This document shows positions 1 through 8,711 of a stretch of 64,000 nt of DNA, in pieces; within the stretch, counting starts at the first letter, position 1, and the number at the start of each line of letters is the position of its first letter. The position numbers and the translations under genes were made by a program. The stretch comes from Bog-473 sp963791455 (GTDB lineage Bacteria > Actinomycetota > Acidimicrobiia > Acidimicrobiales > RAAP-2). The notes beneath the pieces are model-generated. The model made no database searches and was not told the origin of the DNA. It saw only the letters and a list, made by a program, of their open reading frames with translations. The DNA is taken from assembly GCA_963791455.1 (NCBI GenBank), contig CAWBSM010000002.1, positions 930,001 through 994,000 of the forward strand, written 5' to 3'.

Positions 1-314
1 GCGCCCACCTCCGTGATCAGCGCGGAGAGCTCGAGGAACTCCTCCATCGTGCACGGTCGATCCTGGCAGCGCGCCCACAGCTCGGAGAGTCGAATCTCGC
101 GGCCGAGCTCGTGCTCCGCGCCTCGTTCCGAGAAGAGCAGGGAGTCAGCGGAGCAGCCCTCGTCCATTTCATGCGTCCAGACGCTCTCGGACCAGTAGCG
201 GCAGCGCTCCTCGTCCGAGAGGAGGCTCAGGTAGAGCTCTTCGGGGTCGACCTCGGGCTCCAGCCACGCGTGGACCTCGGCGTCGTACTCCCAACCTTCC
301 TCGAAGCGATCCAT
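1..314 (-). CDS. Partial acidic hypothetical protein
   Basis: The complement reads as an uninterrupted frame from ATG at 314 to the window edge, giving 104 codons with the C-terminus missing. A strong ribosome binding site (GGGGAGG) lies 7 nt before the ATG. The product is very rich in Asp and Glu, with several Trp and Cys residues and no visible signal peptide or membrane segment. I do not recognise the family. Codon use matches neighbouring genes and no stop occurs, so it is probably a real cytoplasmic protein; its function is unknown. Confidence 0.6.
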   Translation of the reverse strand, partial: MDRFEEGWEYDAEVHAWLEPEVDPEELYLSLLSDEERCRYWSESVWTHEMDEGCSADSLLFSERGAEHELGREIRLSELWARCQDRPCTMEEFLELSALITEVG

Positions 315-470
315 CGCCGTTCCTCCCCGAAGCGCCTCGTGCCGGCGCTCCCGCGCCGAGCCGCCTCCGGGCGCTCCCGTAGCGGCCGAGTGCGTTCCGC
401 TCCGACCTGCTCGGGGGCCACATCGGCGCGTTCGGGGACGGTCTGAAGCGGATTTGTGCGACCGCGGCGC

Positions 471-1418
471 TTACGCGCCGCCGGCGGCGCGCCACGAGTG
501 GGCGACCCGTCGCGCGCCACCCACCGCGACGACCAGTCCGAGCACCATGAGGCCACCGGCGACCACCAGGGTGGGTGGCACCGTCGGCGAGGTATAGGGG
601 AATCCGTTGCCGATGCCGTTGAGGAGCACGTTCGGGGCGTGGATGGCGACCCAGCACCACCACACCAAGATCCCGGCGAACAGCAACACCATGACAAACC
701 CCACGGCAAGTGCCAGCAGCCCGCAGATGCGTACCACGTGGGGAGAGAGCTCGAGCCGGCGTGCGACGTTGACGGCCGCCGCAGTGGCCGAGAGGACGGC
801 GGCGACCGAGGTCACGCCGAGCACGACGAAGAGCGCGCTGTAGCCGGACAGACCGCCGTTCCGGTCGTATGGGCTGAGGTGGTGGGCCCAGGACAGCGCG
901 CCCAGAATCAGGAGCGCCGCGGTGGCGCCCGCCACGACGGCACGCCGCAGCGGGCGCCGCACCGACTCCCATCGCCCGGCGCGGATGAGGCGAACGAACG
1001 CGGGCACGACCAGCAGCGCCGCCACTGCCACCAACACGCAGCCGACCATGCCGAGGACGGCGACGGCGTCGTAGGCGGCGCTGGCGACCCAGCGGCCGTG
1101 GCTCGGCACCGTGGCCGACCAGCGGTCGGCGAACTTGGCGAAGATGGCGCCGGCGACGACGAAGAGGGCCCAACCGCACAGGACGAGGACGGAACCCCCG
1201 CGCACCCGCTCGGCCGGACCCGACGCCGCTCCCACCAGGCCCGTTGCCCGCACCCGCTCGGTCAGTCCGGTTCGGGCGAGTCCCAAGCGGTCGCGCCACG
1301 GCACCGCGCTCGCCGTCGCGTAGGAATCCTCCAACAGAGCCGTCATCTCGGCCTCGTAACGCGCCCGCCACTCCGGTGGGTACCAGCGGAGAAGCCGTTC
1401 GAACCGGTCCGCGGTCAT
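471..1418 (-). CDS. Multi-pass membrane protein paired with PadR regulator
   Basis: 315-residue protein. The first 35 residues contain the 'RLLRWYPPEWRARYEAEM' type motif found in actinobacterial membrane proteins encoded beside PadR regulators, followed by about seven hydrophobic segments from residue 75 to 300. The start overlaps the stop of the upstream padR gene (ATGA), so the two are translationally coupled. In such pairs PadR usually controls the membrane partner, often an efflux or envelope-stress component, but no substrate can be deduced here. The role is inferred from context only. Confidence 0.85.
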   Translation of the reverse strand: MTADRFERLLRWYPPEWRARYEAEMTALLEDSYATASAVPWRDRLGLARTGLTERVRATGLVGAASGPAERVRGGSVLVLCGWALFVVAGAIFAKFADRWSATVPSHGRWVASAAYDAVAVLGMVGCVLVAVAALLVVPAFVRLIRAGRWESVRRPLRRAVVAGATAALLILGALSWAHHLSPYDRNGGLSGYSALFVVLGVTSVAAVLSATAAAVNVARRLELSPHVVRICGLLALAVGFVMVLLFAGILVWWCWVAIHAPNVLLNGIGNGFPYTSPTVPPTLVVAGGLMVLGLVVAVGGARRVAHSWRAAGGA

Positions 1419-1786
1419 CCGAGCGCGCCCAACGTCGGCCGGTCCACCACGATCCCGAGCCGCGCCGCACCCTCGTCGGCCAACTTCCGCATCTCGCGCA
1501 CCGCTTCTTCCAGCGCAACCCGGCCGGCACCGGTGATCCGGTAGGGACGGCGGCGCTCGTCGCGCGGCACCGACTCGGGCTCGATGAGGCCGCGCTCTTC
1601 CAGCCGGGCGATCGCGCCGTAGAGGGTTCCCGGCCCGAGGGTGACGCCGGCAAAGTGCTCGATGTCCTTGGTCAGGGCGTAGCCGTGCTTGGGGCTCTCC
1701 GCCAGGCTCGTGAGGATCAGGACGGGAGGCTCGTTGCTACGCCCCAGCTGTCCGTTGGCCTTCGGTCGGCGAGGCATGCCCGCCAT
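1415..1786 (-). CDS. PadR-family transcriptional regulator
   Basis: 123-residue protein with a PadR winged-helix domain across residues 15-95. It contains the typical helix-turn-helix 'PKHGYALTKDIE', the motif 'LGPGTLYGAIARLEERGLI' and a wing rich in Arg, followed by a short C-terminal helix for dimerisation. It probably represses its own operon with the downstream membrane protein gene, which it overlaps by 4 nt. A perfect 9-bp inverted repeat ends 1 nt before the start codon and is the likely operator. With so little leader the mRNA may be leaderless, or the second ATG 9 nt downstream could be used. Confidence 0.93.
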   Translation of the reverse strand: MAGMPRRPKANGQLGRSNEPPVLILTSLAESPKHGYALTKDIEHFAGVTLGPGTLYGAIARLEERGLIEPESVPRDERRRPYRITGAGRVALEEAVREMRKLADEGAARLGIVVDRPTLGALG

Positions 1787-1787
1787 C

Positions 1788-1808
1788 TTACTACGTTGGA
1801 CGTAGTAA
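1788..1808. promoter_or_regulatory. Palindrome at padR start, candidate PadR operator
   Basis: A perfect inverted repeat TTACTACGT-TGG-ACGTAGTAA lies directly upstream of the padR start codon. PadR proteins bind palindromes of this size in their own promoters, so autoregulation is the natural reading. The left arm also holds the last codons and the TAG stop of the DUF3293 gene, so one stretch serves as both coding sequence and operator. Seen in sequence; the regulatory role is inferred. Confidence 0.7.
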
Positions 1809-2372
1809 CTGCCAGCCCGTCACCAGGCGGCGGCCGACGTCGCAGGCCACGACGGCCCACGCATCGGGGGTCCACACGAAGATGGCCTCCTGCCGGTAGC
1901 GCGCGCCCAGGGCGAGCGTCACCGCCTCGGAGACGCCACGGGCCGCGATCCCCTCCTCTCGGTGTCCCGAGACGGGATCGACCCCCAGCGTGAACCACAC
2001 GGCGTCCGTCTCGACGCGCAGGTCGGCCTCGAGCGCCGCTTGGCGCGCGCGGTTTTCCTCCGTACTCGGCCGCTCGTCGCCCGGGTCCCAGGCAGTCAGG
2101 ATGTGCACCGGTTGCGTGGATGCCCACGGCCACTCGCCCACCTGACCGGGAGGAGCCGCCCCGACCACGACGTCTCCCTCATCGGGCTCATCGGGCCGAA
2201 AGATCTCGACCACCGTCCGCGCGTACTCGACCCACAGGTCGTCGCCCGGCGCCATCGGCATGGCGGGCACGTTAGGGCCGAAGCCAACACGGAGCCGGGT
2301 GACAACGTCGCCCGAGTCGACGAGCCGACGTGCCGACGATCCTCGACGAACGGACACGCCGGTGTGTGGCAA
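1791..2372 (-). CDS. DUF3293 domain protein
   Basis: Up to 193 residues. The central and C-terminal parts match the DUF3293 pattern: 'VHILTAWDPG', then an Asn/Arg-rich helix 'ENRARQAALEADL', and near the C-terminus a Gln-containing 'EAIFVW' segment. Family members are small soluble proteins of unknown function. The start is uncertain: an internal ATG at 2261 (before 'MAPGDDLWVEY') gives a 156-residue protein closer to the usual family length. No clear ribosome binding site precedes either. The gene runs into the palindrome of the downstream padR gene. Confidence 0.75.
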   Translation of the reverse strand: MPHTGVSVRRGSSARRLVDSGDVVTRLRVGFGPNVPAMPMAPGDDLWVEYARTVVEIFRPDEPDEGDVVVGAAPPGQVGEWPWASTQPVHILTAWDPGDERPSTEENRARQAALEADLRVETDAVWFTLGVDPVSGHREEGIAARGVSEAVTLALGARYRQEAIFVWTPDAWAVVACDVGRRLVTGWQLLRPT

Positions 2373-2431
2373 CGCCCCGGCCCAGCTGAGCGGCCACGAT
2401 CGCTGCGTGGCGAATGTGGCAGGCTTGATCA

Positions 2432-4093
2432 GTGCACCCCTTTCGCCGCGTCGACGCGCTGCGCCGCCTCGCCGACGAGGAGTTCGACGTGCTGGTCATC
2501 GGGGGTGGGGTCACCGGCGCGGGCACCGCGCTCGACGCCGCCAGCCGCGGGCTGAAGACCGCACTGGTGGAGAAGGAGGACTTCGCGTCGGGAACGTCGT
2601 CCAAGTCGTCCAAGATGATCCACGGCGGCATCCGCTATCTCCAGCAGCGTGAGTTCCGCCTCGTCTACGAGAACCTGGCCGAGCGCCAGCGCCTGCTCGA
2701 GAATGCGCCGCACCTCGTCTCACCGCTGCCGTTCTTGATCCCGCTCTTCGGGCGTGACGGCGTGGTCTCCAAGGCGGTTGCCCGCTCCTACGCTTCTGCG
2801 CTCTGGATGTACGACCTGACGGGTGGTTGGCGGATCGGCGAGCGGCATCGGGTGGTCGACAAGACCGAAGCCCTGGCCCACCTTCCCACCCTGGACACCG
2901 AGCACCTCGTGGCCGGCTTCCTCTACTTCGATGCCCGGGCGGACGACGCCCGCCTGACCCTCGCCCTCGCCCGCACGGCGGCGTTCGAATACGGGGCGGT
3001 CGTGGCCAACTACACCCCCGTCGTCCGTCTCACGACCGGTACCGAAGGTTTCGCCGACGGAGCCGTCGTGCGCCCGGACCCCGACGACGTGACGTCGGAG
3101 TTCTCGATCCGGGCGCGCGTCGTGGTCAACGCCACTGGCGTCTGGGCCGACCTGGTGCGCGCCCTCGACGAAGGAGGGGACCCGCACAGCATCCGTCCGG
3201 CCAAGGGCGTCCACATCACGGTGCCGGCCGAGCGTCTTCCGTGCGACATCGCTGCGGTCATCCCGGTGCCCAAGGACAAGCGCTCCATCTTCGTCGTGTC
3301 CTGGCCCGGCACCGACCTCGTCTACCTCGGCACGACCGACACCGACTACTCGGGCCCGCTCGACGATCCCGCCTGCACGCCCGAGGACGTCGACTACCTG
3401 CTGGACGCGGCCAACAACGTCACCACCTCGCGTCTCACCCGAGCCGACGTGACGGGGGTCTGGGCCGGCCTGCGCCCACTGCTGGCGCTGCCCGCCAAGG
3501 GTGGCCACGTCTCCGAGCGCACCGCGGACCTGTCGCGCCGCCACACCGTGACCACGTCGCCGCACGGTGTCGTGACCGTGACGGGCGGGAAGCTCACGAC
3601 ATACCGCAAGATGGCGCAGGACACCGTCGACTCGGTGGTCGGCCGTCTCGGCGAGTCGCCGCAGCGGCGGCGCTGCGTGACCAAGTCACTCCCCCTCATG
3701 GGCGCCACCACCAAGACCCGGGACCCGGTGACGATGGCCCAACCTCGGGCCCGCCTGCTCGGCCGCTACGGCACCGAGTCCGCCGCCGTCCTGGCGTTGG
3801 CCCAGGGACGCCCGGAGTTGCTCGATCCCGTGGTGGCGGGATTGCCCTACACCGGGGCGGAGCTCCTCTACGCGGTCCGCGAGGAGATGGCCCGAACCCT
3901 CGATGACGTCGTGTCGCGACGGACCCGGGCCAGGATCCAGCGTGCGCAGGCCACCATGGACGCCGCCGGCACCATCGCCACCCTCATCGCCCCCGACATG
4001 GGGTGGGACGCGAAGGAGGCGGCCGAACAGGCGGCGCGCTTCATCGGGTCCTGCCAGAAGGAGCTCCTGACCGCCGGACTCGACTTGCCGTGA
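2432..4093 (+). CDS. glpD: FAD-dependent glycerol-3-phosphate dehydrogenase
   Basis: 553 residues, normal length for GlpD. It oxidises sn-glycerol 3-phosphate to dihydroxyacetone phosphate and passes electrons to the quinone pool at the membrane. The N-terminus has the FAD dinucleotide motif 'VIGGGVTGAG' (residues 22-31) followed by the family signature 'SSKSSKMIHGGIRYLQ'; the DAO fold continues to about residue 390, and the C-terminal domain typical of GlpD follows. It starts at GTG and is the first gene of a three-gene operon; its stop overlaps the next start (GTGA), giving translational coupling. Confidence 0.95.
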   Translation: MHPFRRVDALRRLADEEFDVLVIGGGVTGAGTALDAASRGLKTALVEKEDFASGTSSKSSKMIHGGIRYLQQREFRLVYENLAERQRLLENAPHLVSPLPFLIPLFGRDGVVSKAVARSYASALWMYDLTGGWRIGERHRVVDKTEALAHLPTLDTEHLVAGFLYFDARADDARLTLALARTAAFEYGAVVANYTPVVRLTTGTEGFADGAVVRPDPDDVTSEFSIRARVVVNATGVWADLVRALDEGGDPHSIRPAKGVHITVPAERLPCDIAAVIPVPKDKRSIFVVSWPGTDLVYLGTTDTDYSGPLDDPACTPEDVDYLLDAANNVTTSRLTRADVTGVWAGLRPLLALPAKGGHVSERTADLSRRHTVTTSPHGVVTVTGGKLTTYRKMAQDTVDSVVGRLGESPQRRRCVTKSLPLMGATTKTRDPVTMAQPRARLLGRYGTESAAVLALAQGRPELLDPVVAGLPYTGAELLYAVREEMARTLDDVVSRRTRARIQRAQATMDAAGTIATLIAPDMGWDAKEAAEQAARFIGSCQKELLTAGLDLP

Positions 4094-5601
4094 GCGGACC
4101 CACGCCCGTCACTCCCATCGACGCTGCAGGTGCCGAGATCGAGGATCGCTTGGGCGCACGCACGATCGAAGTCCCCCGCTCCCTGCTCGACTCCATCGCC
4201 TCGAGTGGGGCAGAGGTGTCGACCGACGACGACGCGCGGGCAGAGGCCGGGCGCGACTGGTGGCCCCTGGCCATCGGCTGGGCGGCGGAGGGTGCCGTCC
4301 CGCAGCGACCGGCAGCGGTGGTGCGACCCAGCTCGTCCGCCCAGGTGAGTATGGTGCTCGCCGCGTGCAACGAGGCGGGCGTGCCCGTGACCGCCGCGGC
4401 GGGACGCAGCGGCGTCTGCGGCGGGTCCATCCCCGTGCACGGCGGCCTCGCCCTCGATATGACAGCGTGCGCCGGCGTCGACGACGTCGACGAGGTCTCG
4501 CTCCTGACCGACGTGCGGGCAGGCACCTTTGGTCCCGACCTCGAGGACGAGCTGGGCAAGGTCGGCGACGGCTACACGCTCGGGCACTGGCCCCAGTCCA
4601 TGGACCTCTCCACCGTCGGTGGGTGGCTGGCCTGCCGGGGCGCCGGCCAGTATTCGACGCGCTACGGAAAAATCGAGGACATGGTCATCGGGCTCGAGGT
4701 GGTCCTGGCCGACGGGCGCATCGTGCACACGGAGGGCACCGGCCCTCGCGCCGCGACCGGGCCGAACCTGACCCAACTCTTCGTGGGCAGCGAAGGCACC
4801 CTCGGTGTCATCACGCAGGCGCGCCTGCGCATCCACCCGCTGCCCGCGGCCCAGGAGCGGCGCGCGTTCGGGTTCCCGACCTTCGTGGCCGGTCTGGAGT
4901 GCTGCCGCCGGATCCTCCGCCGCGGCGCCACTCCGGCCGTATTGCGCCTCTACGACCAGATCGAGTCGGCCCGCAACTTCGAGCAGCCCGACACGTGCGT
5001 CCTCATCGTCCTCGATGAAACCGATCCCGACCTCCTGGCGGCCACCCTTGCGATCGTCGACGACGAGTGCTCGGCGCGGGCCGGCGCGCGGCCACTCGAC
5101 CCCGAGCTGGTCCAGCGTTGGCTCGGACACCGCAACGACGTGTCGGCTTTGGCCCCGCTGTGGCGCGGGGGCATCGTGGTCGACACCGTCGAGGTGTCGG
5201 GCCGGTGGGCCGCACTGCCGGGCCTCTTCGAGGACGTGATCGGCGCCCTCAAGGCGATCGACGGCACCCTGGCGGCGTCGGCCCACCAGTCCCACGCCTA
5301 CACCGACGGCGCGTGCCTCTACTTCACGTTCGGCGGCCGCGGTCCCGACGGCGACGCCGGGTGGCGCGAGCGCTACTACCGCCAGGCGTGGGACGCCGTG
5401 ACCGACGCCACGCTGGCGCACCGGGCCGCCATCAGCCACCATCACGGCATCGGGTTGAACCGTTCCCGCTTTCTGCCCGGCGCCCTCGGCTCGGGGTTCG
5501 AGGTCCTGCGGGGCCTCAAAGCGACCTTCGATCCCAACGGCATCCTCAACCCCGGCAAGTTCGACCTGCCCTCACCCTTCGGACCTGCGCCCTGGACATG
5601 A
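4090..5601 (+). CDS. FAD-binding oxidase, alkylglycerone-phosphate synthase-like
   Basis: 503 residues from the GTG overlapping the glpD stop. A PCMH-type FAD-binding domain spans about residues 70-255 with the 'AAGRSGVCGGS' loop and 'DLSTVGGWLACRGAGQYSTRYGKIEDMV'-like region in the family position. The C-terminal half ends in 'ISHHHGIGLNR', the three-His motif of alkylglycerone-phosphate synthases, and 'LNPGKF'. The eukaryotic enzyme swaps an acyl for an alkyl chain on acyl-DHAP to start ether lipids. Placement between glpD (makes DHAP) and a glycerol kinase supports a DHAP/glycerol-linked substrate, but the true substrate is unknown. It is not a typical lactate or glycolate oxidase. Confidence 0.85.
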   Translation: MSGPTPVTPIDAAGAEIEDRLGARTIEVPRSLLDSIASSGAEVSTDDDARAEAGRDWWPLAIGWAAEGAVPQRPAAVVRPSSSAQVSMVLAACNEAGVPVTAAAGRSGVCGGSIPVHGGLALDMTACAGVDDVDEVSLLTDVRAGTFGPDLEDELGKVGDGYTLGHWPQSMDLSTVGGWLACRGAGQYSTRYGKIEDMVIGLEVVLADGRIVHTEGTGPRAATGPNLTQLFVGSEGTLGVITQARLRIHPLPAAQERRAFGFPTFVAGLECCRRILRRGATPAVLRLYDQIESARNFEQPDTCVLIVLDETDPDLLAATLAIVDDECSARAGARPLDPELVQRWLGHRNDVSALAPLWRGGIVVDTVEVSGRWAALPGLFEDVIGALKAIDGTLAASAHQSHAYTDGACLYFTFGGRGPDGDAGWRERYYRQAWDAVTDATLAHRAAISHHHGIGLNRSRFLPGALGSGFEVLRGLKATFDPNGILNPGKFDLPSPFGPAPWT

Positions 5602-7103
5602 GCGGACCGGGGGGCAGCGTCCTCGTCGTCGACGTCGGGACTTCGGGCGTCCGCGCCGCCATCGTGCGGCCCGACGCCACCGTCGAGCACGAGCACCACG
5701 TGCGCCTCCTCCCCGACACGCCGGCGCCGGGCCTGGTGGAGTTCGACGCGGTTCGCATGGCCGATGCCGTCCTGACGGTGGCCCGTGCCACGCTCTCCGA
5801 CGGTGGCCCCGTTGCCGGTGTCGGGATCGCGAACCAACGGGCCTCGAGCATCGTGTGGGAGCGCGCCACCGGAAGGCCGGTCGCCCCGGGCATCGGCTGG
5901 CAGGACCTGCGCACCGTGGGTACGTGCCTCGTCCTCCAAGGCGAGGGCATCCGATTGGCGCCCAACGCCTCGGCCACCAAGGTCATGGCCATCCTCGACG
6001 AGGCCGACCCCGAACGTTCGAGGGCCGAACGGGGGGAGCTGTGCTTCGGCACGGTCGACAGCTGGGTGGCCTGGACGCTCGCGGGCGGGGCCCAAGCCGG
6101 TCCCGATGCGCTCCACGTCACCGACGCCACCAATGCCGCCGTCACCGACCTCGTCGACCCGGCCACCATCGGGTGGAGGGAGCCTCTGCTGGAAAGACTC
6201 CGGATCCCGTTGCCGATGATGCCGGCGGTCGTCGACTCGTCGGGGATGGTCGGCACCGCCAACGCGCTCCCCGGCGCGCCGCCCATTTGCGGTCTGGCAG
6301 GAGACCAACAGGCTTCCTTGGTCGGTCAGGGCTGTACCCTGCCCGGCCTGGCCAAGGCGACCTTCGGCACCGGCGGGATGCTCGACCAGTGCACCGGGGC
6401 GGGCCGGGGTCCGGCCGTTGCCGGGCGCGGCGAGGGCGGCACCTTCCCCATCGTCGCCTTCCGGGTCGCCGGTCTGGCGACCTGGGGCACCGAGGCGGTC
6501 ATGCTGTCCGCCGGCACCGCGGTGGAATGGTTGCGCGACGACCTCGGGATCATTGCGACGTCCCACGAGTCCGAGGCTGTGGCGGCACAATGCGAGACCT
6601 CGGACGACGTCTGGTTCGTCCCCGCCCTCCTCGGCCTCGGAACCCCGGTCTGGGACTTCGGGGCTCGTGGCACACTCGTCGGCCTGACCAGGGGGTCAGG
6701 GCGCGCCGAGGTGGTCCGGGCCGTCCTCGAAGGCGTCGCCCACCGAGGAGCGGATCTCGTCGAGGCGTCCCAGCACGACAGCGGTTACCCCATCGCCGCC
6801 CTGCGCATCGACGGCGGCATGTCGGACAACCAGGTCTTCGTCGAGGCGCTCGCGGACGCCATGGGTCTTCCGGTCGAGATTTCGCCCGTCTTGGAAGCCA
6901 CCACGCTCGGTGCGGGACTCCTGGCCGGTCTCGCGGTCGGCAACTACGCGTCGACCGACGAACTGGCGAGCACGTTCACCCCCCGCCGCACCGTCGAGCC
7001 CCGAGGTGACGATGCCAGTCGTGCCGCTGCCCGTGAGCGCTGGTTGGCGGCGAGGGCGAAGGCGGAGGGCACCATACCGGAGCTCTCGGGCATCTCCTTC
7101 TGA
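5598..7103 (+). CDS. glpK: FGGY-family glycerol kinase
   Basis: 501 residues from an ATG overlapping the previous stop (ATGA). The N-terminal actin-like domain has the phosphate-binding 'DVGTSGVRAAIV' (usual GlpK form is D-x-GTTSxR) and 'NQRASSIVWERATGRPV' followed by 'WQDLRT', close to the glycerol-kinase sugar-binding strand. The C-terminal FGGY domain has 'ATFGTGGMLD' and 'RIDGGMSDNQVFVEALADAMG'. It phosphorylates glycerol to glycerol 3-phosphate, the GlpD substrate, so the operon forms a short glycerol-to-DHAP path. A related polyol kinase cannot be excluded because the N-terminal motif is diverged. Confidence 0.85.
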   Translation: MSGPGGSVLVVDVGTSGVRAAIVRPDATVEHEHHVRLLPDTPAPGLVEFDAVRMADAVLTVARATLSDGGPVAGVGIANQRASSIVWERATGRPVAPGIGWQDLRTVGTCLVLQGEGIRLAPNASATKVMAILDEADPERSRAERGELCFGTVDSWVAWTLAGGAQAGPDALHVTDATNAAVTDLVDPATIGWREPLLERLRIPLPMMPAVVDSSGMVGTANALPGAPPICGLAGDQQASLVGQGCTLPGLAKATFGTGGMLDQCTGAGRGPAVAGRGEGGTFPIVAFRVAGLATWGTEAVMLSAGTAVEWLRDDLGIIATSHESEAVAAQCETSDDVWFVPALLGLGTPVWDFGARGTLVGLTRGSGRAEVVRAVLEGVAHRGADLVEASQHDSGYPIAALRIDGGMSDNQVFVEALADAMGLPVEISPVLEATTLGAGLLAGLAVGNYASTDELASTFTPRRTVEPRGDDASRAAARERWLAARAKAEGTIPELSGISF

Positions 7104-7180
7104 GCGGGCACCACCCCCACCCAGAAGGAGGTCACTCCGTTGGCGCGGCGTCTCTCCGGGAGAGACAGGACCGCGGCTAG

Positions 7181-7197
7181 AAAGGGAGCGCCGCTCC
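7181..7197 (-). terminator. Hairpin after secreted protein gene
   Basis: On the minus strand, just after the TAG stop of the neighbouring gene, GGAGC-GGC-GCTCC forms a hairpin followed by CTTTCT. A second inverted repeat (GTCTCTCC/GGAGAGAC, 7150-7166) lies between this and the convergent glpK gene and could serve both directions. Confidence 0.5.
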
Positions 7198-7199
7198 GG

Positions 7200-8711
7200 C
7201 TACTTCTTTGTCGCTGGCCCTGCTGTGACGCGCCGACGCCATCGGGCGAGCAGCACCAGACCAGAGCCGAGCACCAAGGACGCCAGGCCGGCCAGCCACT
7301 CCTGGGACAGCTGGGCACCGGTAGCGGCAAGCGAGGTCGTGCTCGCCGAAGTGGTGGGCGACGTCGTGGTTGCCGCCGTCGCCGTTGCCGCTGTCGGTGT
7401 CGTCGGCGTCACCGTCGCAGGGGACGAGGCGATGACCGGGTTGGACACCGAGGAAGAGCAACCAGCCGCTGTCGTGCACGGCCCGCCGGTGATCGTGGCC
7501 GTGTTCGTGATGGTCCCCGTGGCGGTGGCAGCCACCGTGGCGGAAAAGGTTGCCGTGGCGGTGTCACCGGCGGCCAGCACGACCGTGAAGGTCCAGGTGC
7601 TCCCGGTCGGGTTCGCGACGCTGCAGGTGTCAGAACCGGTGACGGTGCATCCGGGCGGCGGAGTGGTGTTGACGGTGAGGGACGAAGGCACGACGTCGGT
7701 CACGGTGCCCGATCCGGTGCCGGCGCCGACGTTCTTGATGGCAATGCTGTAGTTGATGGTCGAACCAGGCGCGACCGGCGTGCCCGAGCTCGGCACGTCC
7801 GACTTCGTCACCGTCAAGTTGGGCGGCTGCGACGTCACCACGACGCACTCGTTGGGCTCAACGGCCTCGACGTTGTCGTTCGACACCTGGTAGGGCGAGT
7901 TTGGCCCTGGGGCGTAGACGGCCGCGAAACAGTAGGTGCCGACGGCGCTCGGAGTGAACGGGGCCGAGGTGGCGGTGCCAGTGGAGCTCAGCGTCACGGG
8001 TGTGCCGACGGTGGAGCCACCCGAGCACACGGCTTCGGAGGAGCTCGGACCGCACTCGGAGAAGGTAACTGTCCCGGTGGGCACGCCGTCCGTGGCGTTG
8101 CCGGAGACCGTCGCCGTGTCGGTGACGGATGCCCCGAGGACGACCGAGCTGCTCGAGACCTGGGTCTTGGTGGTCGAAGGAGGCTTGCCCGGGACGCAGT
8201 TGCTTGGGAGGCCGAGCGCCGCCAGCGTGGTGCTCAGCGTCCCGGTTCCCTTGAACCCGTCGGGGGACCAGGTCGCGCTCCAGTTCACATTGATGGTCGA
8301 ACTGGACGTGAGCGCAGCAAGTTCCGGCGCGCTCAGTGTCTGATTGAACGACTGGTTGGCGGCGGCCGGAGGGGTCGCATGATTCGTCGGCGACGCCTTG
8401 ATCGACAGGGTCGTCGTGCTGAGGCTGCCTTGTGTCGTTGAATAGGTGCCGGTCTCGGACTCGGCCCAATCGTTGTAGAGAGTCCAGGTCAGCGTGGCAC
8501 CGTTGCCGCCCGCCCCCGTGACCGGCGCGTCACACACGGCCGTGACCGACTCCAGGACGTTGTTGTGAGCGGAGGCCGCGGTCGCGAACGCGACGAGCCC
8601 CGCGAGGGCGAGTGCCGATGCCGCCACGCCCTTGAGGGCCAGGCCCAGCCGGCTTCTCGCCCCTCGGGCACCTCGGCGGGCCGCCTTCCTATGTGGCCAA
8701 GTCGATCGCAT
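7200..8711 (-). CDS. Secreted DUF11/Ig-like repeat protein with sortase-like C-terminus
   Basis: 503 residues starting at the ATG at 8711, which has AAGGAC and GAGG upstream; an in-frame earlier start (8786) is less likely. A basic N-region and hydrophobic core ending 'AASAH' make a Sec signal peptide. The middle has an Ig-like (Big_5-type) module with paired Cys residues, then a DUF11 module containing 'PGSTINYSIAIKNVG'. The C-terminus is a Thr/Ala-rich linker, 'LAATG', a hydrophobic segment and an Arg/Lys tail, the layout of a class E sortase substrate (LAxTG). It is probably displayed on the cell wall. No sortase is visible in the window. Confidence 0.85.
   Translation of the reverse strand: MRSTWPHRKAARRGARGARSRLGLALKGVAASALALAGLVAFATAASAHNNVLESVTAVCDAPVTGAGGNGATLTWTLYNDWAESETGTYSTTQGSLSTTTLSIKASPTNHATPPAAANQSFNQTLSAPELAALTSSSTINVNWSATWSPDGFKGTGTLSTTLAALGLPSNCVPGKPPSTTKTQVSSSSVVLGASVTDTATVSGNATDGVPTGTVTFSECGPSSSEAVCSGGSTVGTPVTLSSTGTATSAPFTPSAVGTYCFAAVYAPGPNSPYQVSNDNVEAVEPNECVVVTSQPPNLTVTKSDVPSSGTPVAPGSTINYSIAIKNVGAGTGSGTVTDVVPSSLTVNTTPPPGCTVTGSDTCSVANPTGSTWTFTVVLAAGDTATATFSATVAATATGTITNTATITGGPCTTAAGCSSSVSNPVIASSPATVTPTTPTAATATAATTTSPTTSASTTSLAATGAQLSQEWLAGLASLVLGSGLVLLARWRRRVTAGPATKK

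Noticed and set aside
169..1653. Long open frame (494 codons) antisense-like to the PadR/membrane protein pair
   Set aside because: It reads through two real overlapping genes in another phase, with Arg/Gly/Pro-rich composition typical of out-of-frame GC-rich DNA.
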